Of a DNA stretch of 16,522 nt, positions 8,555 through 15,449 are shown in pieces. The notes under the pieces were generated by a model. The model was not told the DNA's origin. It made no database searches and saw only the letters and a list, made by a program, of their open reading frames with translations. The position numbers and the translations under genes were made by a program. Origin of the DNA: Promethearchaeota archaeon (GTDB lineage: Archaea; Asgardarchaeota; Lokiarchaeia; Sigynarchaeales; SOKP01); contig WJKD01000050.1 in the NCBI GenBank assembly GCA_014729315.1, forward strand, positions 1-16,522. The letters run 5' to 3'. The stretch's first letter is position 1. Each line of letters begins with the position of its first letter.

Positions 8555-9688
8555 ATGAGAAAAAAATTGATTAATATGACCGAGTCTGAATTTAATGAAA
8601 GCTTAACAGAGGACGTAAAGACTTTTAAGGATCTAAAAGAAGAAATAATAGATTCGGGAGAATGTTGCTCTTGTGGTGCTTGTGTTGCCTATTGTGAAAG
8701 TCAAAGCTTCGATGTTATTGATATGTACGAAGATATCCCACAGTTTAAATCCAGTAAAAACGAAGAAAATTGTACAGAATGCGGATTATGCTATTTTATT
8801 TGCCCGCAAACTGAGCCATTACTCGATCTAATAATGAATAAAAACAAAGCAAGAGACGAATTAGGTCAAGTGTTAGAAGTAATAGCAGCAAAAACTAGCG
8901 ATAAAGCCATCGCAGAAGTGGGCCAGGATGGTGGAATCATTACCACAATTCTTAATTACTTATTTTTAAGTAATAAAATTGACGCCGCTATCGTTTCTGA
9001 ACACGATGAAAGTATGAAACCAATTCCAAAGATTATATTTGACAGAGATGAGTTATTAAAATCAGCTGGAACACGTTATACAATCTCACCTAATATTCTT
9101 GCCCTTAAAGAAATTTACAACCTATCTTCTGATATAATGAAACAGAAAGAAATTTACGATATAGATCAGCTTCGGGTTGCTTTTGTGGGTACGCCTTGCC
9201 AATGCAGAGCGATTGATAAAATGAAATATCTAAGTGTAAAACCTGCTCACGTGATAAAATATGTAATCGGGCTATTTTGTTTCGAAAACTTTTATTACGA
9301 GAAACTTGTCGATACGATAAAAAAAGAAACAGATTTAGCACCTTCGAAAATAAAAAAAACGGTGATAAAGAAGAACTTTTTTGTAATCGATGAAAATGAG
9401 GAAAAATTCGAGATTAATATAAAGAAGTTTGACGAATGCGTCAGAGACCACTGTCATATCTGCGACGAATTCACAGCAAAATACACAGATGTGAGCGTAG
9501 GTGCCTCGGGAGCCCCAGAAGGATACTCTATTGTGCTAGTAAGAACAAAAAAGGGATCCGATTTGATGAGAGTCCTTCTTTCTTTAGGATATATCGAGGA
9601 ATATCTCGTGCCTGCGGGCAAGAAACTAGATTGGAAACAAAAGAAATTAGATTTATATCGAAAAATGATTTCCTATAAGACAAAATAG
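8555..9688 (+). CDS. FrhB-family flavin/[4Fe-4S] oxidoreductase subunit
   Basis: This 377-residue protein belongs to the coenzyme F420 hydrogenase/dehydrogenase beta-subunit family. An N-terminal dicluster ferredoxin domain (C37, C40, C43, C47 and C73, C76, C79, C83) is followed by the family segments GQDGG (about 130), VGTPCQCRAI (about 213), GLFCFENF and a C-terminal CHICDEFTAKYTDVSVG. Members bind FAD and usually exchange hydride with F420, sometimes with NAD(P)H or a protein partner. Directly behind hdrA and mvhD it is the likely electron entry or exit of that complex. The ATG at 8555 follows the mvhD stop by 3 bases; an in-frame ATG at 8576 is an alternative start and neither has a clear Shine-Dalgarno. 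Confidence 0.85.
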   Translation: MRKKLINMTESEFNESLTEDVKTFKDLKEEIIDSGECCSCGACVAYCESQSFDVIDMYEDIPQFKSSKNEENCTECGLCYFICPQTEPLLDLIMNKNKARDELGQVLEVIAAKTSDKAIAEVGQDGGIITTILNYLFLSNKIDAAIVSEHDESMKPIPKIIFDRDELLKSAGTRYTISPNILALKEIYNLSSDIMKQKEIYDIDQLRVAFVGTPCQCRAIDKMKYLSVKPAHVIKYVIGLFCFENFYYEKLVDTIKKETDLAPSKIKKTVIKKNFFVIDENEEKFEINIKKFDECVRDHCHICDEFTAKYTDVSVGASGAPEGYSIVLVRTKKGSDLMRVLLSLGYIEEYLVPAGKKLDWKQKKLDLYRKMISYKTK

Positions 9689-9694
9689 TCTTGT

Positions 9695-9708
9695 ATTAAG
9701 CGCTTAAT
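9695..9708. repeat. 14-base perfect palindrome after the FrhB-family gene
   Basis: ATTAAGCGCTTAAT begins 6 bases after the stop codon of the FrhB-family gene. It is self-complementary over its full length, so it could be a dimeric regulator site or, as RNA, a short hairpin with little loop. T-rich runs follow at 9710-9750, so it may mark the end of the upstream transcript. Confidence 0.5.
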
Positions 9709-9831
9709 CTTGTTTAAAAATTCTTTACTTCTAAACCCTAATTTTTAAGACTCCTCAGAAAAACCATTTAACTTTAAATTAATGTCTAGTGTATTATTAG
9801 TAACTTTAAAAATTTCGAAATGAAAACGGAA

Positions 9832-9931
9832 AAACCTCATTTGATTATGTATCGCCGAACATAACGCCGAATCTTATTCGGATTAAGAATTAAAGATATA
9901 AACGTTCAATTTCTATATTAAAATGAGGTTT
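9832..9931. repeat. Inverted repeat with nested hairpin upstream of the AOR gene
   Basis: The arms AAACCTCATTT (9832-9842) and AAATGAGGTTT (9921-9931) are perfect complements. Between them, CCGAAT and ATTCGG form a 6-base-pair stem with a three-base loop (9867-9881). The right arm overlaps the TATA-like string 9929-9939. It could be a pair of operator half sites or a structured 5' leader if transcription begins further upstream. Confidence 0.5.
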
Positions 9932-9965
9932 AAAAAATATTCATATACAATAAAAGTTGAACAAA

Positions 9966-11930
9966 ATGACTGAAACGAAAGATATACCAATTCCTGATAA
10001 AGTTAAGGGATTTTCACAGATAAGGTTAGATGTTGATCTAACTACGGGAAATATAAGCGAATCTACATTATCGGACGAATTCTGCAGAGATTGGATTGGT
10101 GGCTACGGATTTTAAATCGTATATAACGGTTTAACTGGAATTGGCGCCAAGGTTCTCTGGGACGAACTAGAACCAGGTGTAGATCCACTTAGTCCAGATA
10201 ATGTCTTTGTATATGCTCATGGTCCATTCCCAGGAACGATTTTACCAACAAGTTCGAAATATGGAGTATTTGCTAAGTCTCCATTAACAGGCATGTTTGG
10301 AATGGCGATCTCTTCAGGGAGCGTAGCTGCGCAAGCGCGCCGTGCTGGAATAAATATGATCGTCTTTAAGGGCAAAGCACCCGAATTGTCATATTTCGTA
10401 GTAGACGATGACGATAGATATTTAGTGCCTTGCAAAGACTTTTTGGGAGGAGTAGGTTGTTGGGATACTGAAGAATTACTAAGAGAGGAATTTCAAGATC
10501 AAAGACTTGCTGTAATGGCTATTGGACCCGCGGGAGAACGAATGAGTAGAATGGCATGTATTACTAATGATCGGAATCGTCAGGCTGGAAGAACAGGTAT
10601 GGGAGCAGTAATGGGTTCCAAAAATATAAAAGCAATAGCATTTCGGGGTACAAAACCAATAAATGTAGCTGAACCGGTAGAGTTTTACAAACTCGCTAAA
10701 AAACTCATTAAGGTGGCAAATGGACCTGCGACCGCTAAATATCGAGACTTAGGAACACCAGCAGGATTAACAAGTTATAATAAGCTTGGGATGATGCCAA
10801 CTCATAATTATCGAGAAGGCACATGGGATAAAATCGACGATAATACATTTACTGGAGATACGCTGAATATTGATTGGGTTGTAAAAAAAGTTGCTTGTTC
10901 TCAATGTTCTATTGCTTGTGATCACCTTGCTCGGGTTCCAAAAACCCATCCCGACTATCCAAACTTAGTAGCAAGCGTGGATGTAGAGATGTGCTATTCT
11001 TTTGGAACGAACACTGGATGTTCGGATTGGCCAACAATTTTTAAATGTATTACTTTATGCGACGATTTAGGTATTGATGCAATTTCCGGAGGAGTTACGG
11101 CTTCTATGGCTTGCGAATTATTTGATTTAGGGCTAATCACTGAAAAAGATTTAGGTTATAAACTTCCATTTGGTTCTACAAAAAATTTAGTTAGATTCAC
11201 CGAAGAGATGATCCTTGGTAAAGGTTTTGCCGGAGAAATATTTGGAGACGGGACAAAAAAAGCGGGAGAACGATTAGAAGAAATGGGCAGAAAAAACGCA
11301 GGCTTTTACGGTATGCAAATAAAAGGCTTAGAAATGCCCGCATTTGATCTTCATGGTATGACTTCTTTCGCCGTAGGTGAGAGTGTTTCGATTAGAGGTG
11401 CGTGCCACTTAAGAAACGGTGCCTATGGGTTAGACGCTAAAGGCAAATTCGATAGATTCGCATATGACAAACCTACAGAACGAGGTAAATCTATAAAAGA
11501 ATTAGAAGATATTTACGCTATTATTGATTCATATATAGTCTGCAAATTTACAAGAGGAGTCTACGAAAACGATGCTGAGATGGCTAAAGTGTTTGAACTA
11601 GTAACCGGCATACCTGTAACAGACGAATTTATCAACATGAGAGGAGACGCAATAGTTAATCTCTCTAAATGTTTCAATATCAGAGAGGGTTGGACGAGAG
11701 CAGATGATCATCCTCCCGATAAATTCTTTAAAGAGGCTCACACTAAAGGACCAGCGAAAGGAGTTACCCTAGAAGAAAAAGGATATCAAAAGCTGCTTAG
11801 CGGATATTATAAAGTCAGAGGGTGGGACGAGGAAACAGGAATCCCAACGGATGAAAAACTAAAGGAACTCGGATTAGATTTTGTTATTGGTAATTTAGAA
11901 CCAGCCAAGAAGAAAGGAGGGAAGAAATAA
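9966..11930 (+). CDS. AOR-family tungstopterin oxidoreductase, interrupted by in-frame TAA at codon 50
   Basis: Read through codon 50, the gene encodes 654 residues, the usual length for aldehyde:ferredoxin oxidoreductases and for BamB. Family marks are the N-terminal WIGGYGF, the pterin-binding GRTGMGAVMGSKNIKAIAF (about 208-227), and the [4Fe-4S] ligands C311, C314, C318 with the distant C526 in DSYIVCKF. These enzymes bind a tungsten bispyranopterin and oxidise aldehydes to acids with ferredoxin, or in BamB reduce an aromatic ring. The TAA at 10113-10115 interrupts the N-terminal domain; coding similarity continues in the same frame on both sides without a shift. Around it are about 11 extra residues (YGF-stop-IVYNGLTG) compared with the usual GG-x-GAK spacing. 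Translation from the next ATG (10293) would lose 109 residues of the pterin domain. The substrate is unknown. The next gene starts at the base after the stop. Confidence 0.8.
10113..10115 (+). other. In-frame TAA inside the AOR N-terminal domain
   Basis: The frame from ATG 9966 reads through a recognisable AOR N terminus to GGYGF, hits TAA, and resumes as IVYNGLTGIGAKVLWDEL in the same frame. It is a single stop with no frame change. It may be an assembly error, a recent nonsense mutation, or a very unusual recoding event. Confidence 0.85.
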
Positions 11931-12470
11931 ATGGCAGCAACGAGAAAGAAGCGAATGCATCAGTTTATCGTCGTTGACCCCGAACTCTGTACGGGATGCG
12001 AAACATGCGAATCAGTTTGTTCTTTTGTCCACGATGGTCACTTCAATCCAATTAACACTCGAATTCATCGCGTGAGGATTGAACCCGTATTTAATATTGC
12101 TTTAGCTTGTCAAAAATGCGAGGACGCTCCATGCATCAAAGCTTGTCCAGAAAAGGCCTTAGATAAGGCGGAAGATGGTTCTATAATCGTAGACGAGGAT
12201 AAATGTAATGGTTGCGCTTTTTGTATTAGAGCATGTGATTTTGGAGTCATAACGCTTCACATAGAAAGTCAAAAAGCTTTAGTGTGCGATTTATGTGAAG
12301 GCATGAAAGAAGAATTTATCGATCCTGAGGTTGGAAAAAGAGAACCCCAATGTATTGCAGTCTGTCCTAAAGAGGCAATCTCCCTAAAGAATGTTGAGCA
12401 GATTGGTGAGGAAACTCGTATAGAAGCAGTAAAAAGATTATTCGCTGAACAGCTCGAAGATTACAAATAA
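11931..12470 (+). CDS. Four-cluster ferredoxin-like subunit, partner of the AOR protein
   Basis: The 179-residue protein carries sixteen cysteines in the HycB/DmsB-like order: C20, C23, C26, C30; C60, C63, C68, C72; C92, C95, C98, C102; C119, C122, C141, C145. This binds four [4Fe-4S] clusters in crossed pairs and forms an electron wire. Its length and position match the small subunit of two-component AOR enzymes (AorA-like) and BamC. The ATG follows the AOR stop directly, and a strong Shine-Dalgarno AAAGGAGGG (11913-11921) lies inside the 3' end of the AOR gene, so the two are translationally coupled. It should pass electrons between the tungsten subunit and the HdrA-type modules or free ferredoxin. 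No signal peptide, so cytoplasmic. Confidence 0.9.
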   Translation: MAATRKKRMHQFIVVDPELCTGCETCESVCSFVHDGHFNPINTRIHRVRIEPVFNIALACQKCEDAPCIKACPEKALDKAEDGSIIVDEDKCNGCAFCIRACDFGVITLHIESQKALVCDLCEGMKEEFIDPEVGKREPQCIAVCPKEAISLKNVEQIGEETRIEAVKRLFAEQLEDYK

Positions 12471-12480
12471 CTATTAATCC

Positions 12481-12498
12481 TTTTTTTTTAATTTTTTT
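12481..12498 (+). terminator. T-tract terminator after the AOR operon
   Basis: Nine T residues, AA, then seven T residues begin 10 bases after the stop of the ferredoxin-like gene. This is the standard form of an archaeal intrinsic terminator and separates the AOR unit from the selenoprotein operon. Confidence 0.75.
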
Positions 12499-12560
12499 AT
12501 CTAGGTTAAATTTTACGATTGTATCTCTGTGAATGACGAATCAATCTCAACTAAATCTGA

Positions 12561-12588
12561 TTGATCTAAAGTATAAGATATAGATCAA
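12561..12588. promoter_or_regulatory. Inverted repeat directly upstream of a TATA-like element (candidate operator)
   Basis: TTGATCTA (12561-12568) and TAGATCAA (12581-12588) are perfect complements separated by 12 bases. The right arm abuts a purine run and the TATA-like TTTAAATATA at 12595-12604, the position where an archaeal activator or repressor dimer would act. Confidence 0.5.
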
Positions 12589-12594
12589 AAAAGA

Positions 12595-12604
12595 TTTAAA
12601 TATA
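12595..12604 (+). promoter_or_regulatory. Candidate TATA box of the hdrA-vhuD selenoprotein operon
   Basis: TTTAAATATA is preceded by the purine run AAAAAAGA, which fits a BRE. It is the best promoter match in the spacer because of the operator-like repeat beside it, but several other AT strings nearby could serve. Confidence 0.4.
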
Positions 12605-12778
12605 GATGGTACAATTTGGTTTATTTATTTGGTCAAGTATCATAAAATATACTTTTTATTCGGAAAAAGCTAAATTTTCAAAACGATTGGTTTTTAATAA
12701 AATCCACTATTTAATTATCACAGATTATTACATAGTATATTATTAAAACGATTAGAATTAAAAATAAACTATAGAAAA

Positions 12779-12797
12779 ATCCTAAGGAGGTTAGGAT
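12779..12797 (+). promoter_or_regulatory. Leader stem-loop exposing GGAGG
   Basis: ATCCTAA and TTAGGAT form a perfect 7-base-pair stem around the loop GGAGG (12786-12790). The loop is a Shine-Dalgarno-like sequence 25 bases before the TTG start at 12816, too far for direct use with that start. It may be a leader control element or a binding site for an RNA-binding protein. Confidence 0.45.
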
Positions 12798-12815
12798 TAA
12801 AACAAGGTGTAAAAT

Positions 12816-14786
12816 TTGTCTGAAAAACAGACCAATGATACAAATAACGAAGAAGAACCAAGAATCGGTGTGTTTGTCTGTAGATGAGGTGTAAACATAG
12901 CAGGAATTCTGGATATACCTAAAATCGTTGAAGCTATAGATAAGATGGAAAGTGTTTGGGCATATGAATATCTAAGTATGTGTACAGAAGGAGGATCGTC
13001 CTATATTAAGGAACAGATTGAAGAGCAAAAACTCAACAGGATTGTCGTAGCGGCGTGTACTCCTAAAACGCATCAGCCCGTTTTTCACGCAATTCTATCG
13101 GAAGCGGGATTACCCCCGAGATATTTAGAATTTGTGAATATTAGAGAACATTGTAGTTTTGTCCATCAGCATAATCGCGATCAAGCGGATCAAAAGGCCA
13201 TTGAATTAATCAAAGCCGGGATCGCTCGATCAAAACTTTTGGAAGATGTACCAACCAAAACTGTCCCGGTTACTCCAACGGCACTTGTTGTAGGCGGAGG
13301 AATAGCGGGACTTTCAACTGCGATAGATTTAGGTGATGCGGGATTCAAAGTGTATTTAGTAGAGAAAAACACTACCATCGGAGGTCGAATGTCTCAGCTA
13401 GATAGAACTTTTCCCACAGATGATTGTTCTATATGAATATTGGGTCCCAAGATGTTAGAAGCAAACCGACATCCTAATATAGAGATTCTTTCTTACAGTG
13501 AAGTAGAAAAAGTTGATGGATATATTGGAAATTTTCAAGTAAAAGTGAGAAGAAAAGCTCGATATGTACTCGAAGATAAGTGCACAGGATGCGGTCAATG
13601 TACAGATGCGTGTCCTATTTATGTTCCTAATTACTTTGACGAAAATTTATCGGCACGTAAATGTATTGACATCGCATTCGCACAAGCGGTTCCAGCAATC
13701 GTTGACATTGCTAGAGATTCGTGTGTAGAGTGTTTTGCGTGCGTTGACTCTTGCGACCAAGAGGCTGTTGATTTTAGTATGCAAGACGAAGTTATAGATC
13801 TTGAGGTAGGAACTATTATCGTTGCGACTGGTTGGGATATCTACCAAGGAACTGACTACGGATACGGTACATACGACAATGTGATTACGCAAATACAGTT
13901 AGAACGCATTTTAGCTCCTAATGGACCTACATACGGTCACTTGAAGAGACCATCAGATAGAAAGAGACCAGAAAGGATCTTATTTATCAACTGCGTTGGT
14001 TCAAGAGATTTGAGAACAAACCAGTATTGTAGCGTCGTTTGCTGTAATCTCTCTGTAAAGAACTCTAAATTAATCATGTCAGAGCATCCAGATTCAGAAA
14101 TTATTGTGAATTACATTGATATGCGCTGTGCGGGTAAAGATTACGAAGAATACTTTAGAAGAGCGAGAGATGCAGGCATTATTTTCATTAAGGGATTAAT
14201 TGGCGATATTCAAGAAGACCCCGAAACCAAGAATCTAATTGTTCAATTTGAACCCGTTGGAACGGATTCCGTTGTTCAAATGGAGTTTGATATGGTTATC
14301 TTATCGTCCGCTACATTGCCATCTAAAGGAACTGAAGAAATTGCTACAGTCCTCAATATGGAAAAAAGTCCAGATGGATTTCTAAAGGAATATCACGCTC
14401 GACTTGATCCAATTAGTACGAAAGTCCCAGGAATCTATTTAGCGGGCTCTTGCCAAGGTCAAAAAGGAATTGACAAAGCAGTGAGTCAAGCTAAGGGAGC
14501 TGCTTCGACAGCTGCGATCCCTATGGGAAAAGGAGAATACACGATGGAGTTAATAAGAGCAACGCCTTCTGATGAACGATGTGCAAAATGTTATAAATGC
14601 ATTGAAGCGTGTCCCTATTCAGCAATATCTGTTAACGAGAAGGGGAATATTGTTGTTGATCTTATTAAATGCAGAGGTTGCGGAACATGCGAAGCAATAT
14701 GTCCTTCAAAGGCAATTGAGCTTACTTATTATAGAGACGACCAGTATATGGCTTATATTGACGAATTATTACCAATAGAAGATTAA
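12816..14786 (+). CDS. hdrA: HdrA selenoprotein with two selenocysteines (UGA at codons 24 and 207)
   Basis: Reading two UGA codons as Sec gives one 656-residue HdrA of normal length. The N-terminal domain is IGVFVCRUGVNIAG (C22, U24), followed by the FAD motif GGGIAG (160-165), then DDCSIUILGPKM (C204, U207), ferredoxin clusters C256-C266 and C303-C313, the flavin-near set CVGSRD...CSVVCC (C393, C405, C409, C410), and two C-terminal ferredoxin clusters (C589-C599, C619-C629). The longer HdrA in this window has CQCGINIAG and DCSLCILAPKM at the same two places, so both UGAs replace Cys. Sec at the second site is known from methanogen HdrA. The start is TTG 12816, six bases after AAGGTG; TAA at 12810 blocks any longer frame. 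The next gene follows 14 bases after the stop. Its role is flavin-based electron bifurcation with the MvhD partner. Confidence 0.92.
12885..12887 (+). other. UGA read as selenocysteine, HdrA residue 24
   Basis: The UGA lies in CRUGVNIAG, against CQCGINIAG (C465) of the cysteine paralogue. Coding similarity is strong on both sides in one frame. Confidence 0.9.
13434..13436 (+). other. UGA read as selenocysteine, HdrA residue 207
   Basis: The UGA lies in DDCSIUILGPKM, against TLDCSLCILAPKM (C60) of the cysteine paralogue. No frame change occurs across it. Confidence 0.93.
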
Positions 14787-14800
14787 AGAGGTAGAATAAA

Positions 14801-15235
14801 ATGGAAAATGGAGAAATTAAAATTATTGCTTTTCTATGTTGGAAATGAGGATATGGGGGTGCTGACATGGCAGGAACCATAAGAGCACAATATCCCCCCT
14901 CTTTAAGAACTGTGTTAGTTCCTTGTACTGGTAGAGTAGGTTCGGATCTAATAATGAGAGCGTTTGGCAGAGGAGCCGATGGAATTATGGTCGTTGGATG
15001 ATACCCTAAAGAATGCGATTACGAAACTGGAAATTACTTTGCTTATCGCCAGGTAGAATACATAAAAGAAGTTTTGCAATCTATGGGAATTAGCGAGAAG
15101 AGAATTGAAATGTCATATTGTAGTGCTGCCGAAGGACAGAAATTTCAAAGAGACGCAACAAACTTCGATAAGCAGATCAGAGAATTAGGTCCCAGTCCAT
15201 TTACTGCCAGAGCAAACACATCGAAAAAAAAATAA
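14801..15235 (+). CDS. vhuD: MvhD/VhuD-type selenoprotein with two selenocysteines (UGA at codons 16 and 67)
   Basis: The 144-residue MvhD-type [2Fe-2S] subunit emerges only if two UGA codons are read through. Residues LCWKUGYGGADMAG (C13, U16) match FCCNWCSYAGADLAG of the cysteine paralogue, CTGRV (C42) matches CSGRV, and VVGUYPKECDYETGN (U67, C72) matches VTGCHIGDCHYISGN. Length and ending are normal for the family. ATG 14801 has AGAGGT (14787-14792) 8 bases upstream and lies 14 bases after the hdrA stop, so the two are co-transcribed. The protein should shuttle electrons to or from the selenocysteine HdrA. VhuD of methanogens and BamF of some benzoyl-CoA reductase complexes are also selenoproteins. 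The UGAs split the gene into pieces too short for ordinary gene finders. Confidence 0.92.
14846..14848 (+). other. UGA read as selenocysteine, MvhD/VhuD residue 16
   Basis: The UGA lies in CWKUGYGGADMAG and replaces C25 of the cysteine MvhD (CNWCSYAGADLAG). Confidence 0.92.
14999..15001 (+). other. UGA read as selenocysteine, MvhD/VhuD residue 67
   Basis: The UGA lies in VVGUYPKECDY and replaces C76 of the cysteine MvhD (VTGCHIGDCHY). Confidence 0.92.
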
Positions 15236-15241
15236 AAATTT

Positions 15242-15297
15242 GTGGCTAATGATCTCCAGTTAAAAATATTAGAACTGGAGGGAGGAAATGGTAGCAC
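15242..15297 (+). promoter_or_regulatory. Candidate SECIS element with eukaryote-like AUGA/GA core, 3' UTR of vhuD
   Basis: Seven bases after the vhuD stop lies a two-helix stem-loop. The lower helix pairs GTGGCTA (15242-15248, one bulged G) with TAGCAC (15292-15297). Above it AUGA (15249-15252) faces GA (15282-15283), allowing tandem sheared G51-A83 and A52-G82 type pairs as in a kink-turn, with U15253-G15281 wobble. The upper helix is a perfect 8 base pairs, CTCCAGTT (15254-15261) with AACTGGAG (15273-15280). The 11-base apical loop starts with five A residues, like the AA motif of eukaryotic SECIS. The 3' side of the internal loop (GGAAATGG) also has the GAAA seen in archaeal forms. This element should recruit the Sec decoding machinery to the upstream UGAs. 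Confidence 0.8.
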
Positions 15298-15394
15298 CAT
15301 TATAACACAAAAAAAATATATTATATGTATTTAAAAAAGAACGTTAGTAAATTAAAAGAATGAAATTAAGGCTACGTAGTAGTTTTAACGTGTA

Positions 15395-15412
15395 GTAGAA
15401 TAGACATTCTAC
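15395..15412 (+). promoter_or_regulatory. Stem-loop before the dicluster subunit gene
   Basis: GTAGAAT and ATTCTAC form a perfect 7-base-pair stem with loop AGAC, 38 bases before the likely TTG start at 15450. The remainder of the 214-base spacer after vhuD is AT-rich with a TATA-like AAATATATTATATG around 15310-15325, so a fresh promoter here is possible. The function is unknown. Confidence 0.4.
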
Positions 15413-15449
15413 ATTTATTGAAAAATTTAAAAGAAAAGAGTTGGATACA

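Larger units (their letters stand above)
9689..9965. other. 277-base structured intergenic region before the AOR gene
   Basis: The spacer contains no convincing small gene. It holds a palindrome (9695-9708), an 11-base inverted repeat whose arms lie 78 bases apart (9832-9842 and 9921-9931), a small hairpin inside that span (9867-9881), and a TATA-like string TTTAAAAAATA (9929-9939) about 27 bases before the ATG at 9966. The last would imply a very short or absent leader for the AOR mRNA. Confidence 0.5.
12471..12815. other. 345-base intergenic region before the selenoprotein operon
   Basis: There is no gene here. In order it holds the T-tract terminator, an 8-base inverted repeat (12561-12588), a TATA-like element (12595-12604), several further AT-rich TATA-like strings (around 12640 and 12735), and a stem-loop that presents GGAGG in its loop (12779-12797). 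The start codon TTG at 12816 is preceded by AAGGTG (12804-12809), a Shine-Dalgarno at 6 bases. If the TATA at 12595 is used, the leader would be near 190 bases. Confidence 0.55.

Noticed and set aside
9689..9965. Second SECIS element in the leader of the AOR gene
   Set aside because: The nested hairpins lack an AUGA/GA core and an A-rich apical loop in the right arrangement, and no UGA follows in the AOR frame.
10113..10115. TAA in the AOR gene as a selenocysteine or pyrrolysine codon
   Set aside because: Sec uses UGA and Pyl uses UAG. No cysteine is expected at this AOR position.
10293..11930. AOR gene starting at ATG 10293 as the real start
   Set aside because: Recognisable AOR N-terminal sequence lies upstream in the same frame from 9966, and starting at 10293 would delete part of the pterin-binding domain.
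12945..14786. Two separate short genes, one starting at ATG 12945 and one at TTG 13440, as independent HdrA fragments
   Set aside because: Both are in the same frame and join across UGA at a conserved cysteine position. Together with the 5' part from 12816 they make one normal-length HdrA, so they are parts of a selenoprotein, not broken genes.
12816..15235. hdrA and mvhD as pseudogenes with nonsense mutations
   Set aside because: All four stops are UGA, all four fall on Cys columns of redox motifs, there is no frameshift or other decay, and a SECIS-like element follows.
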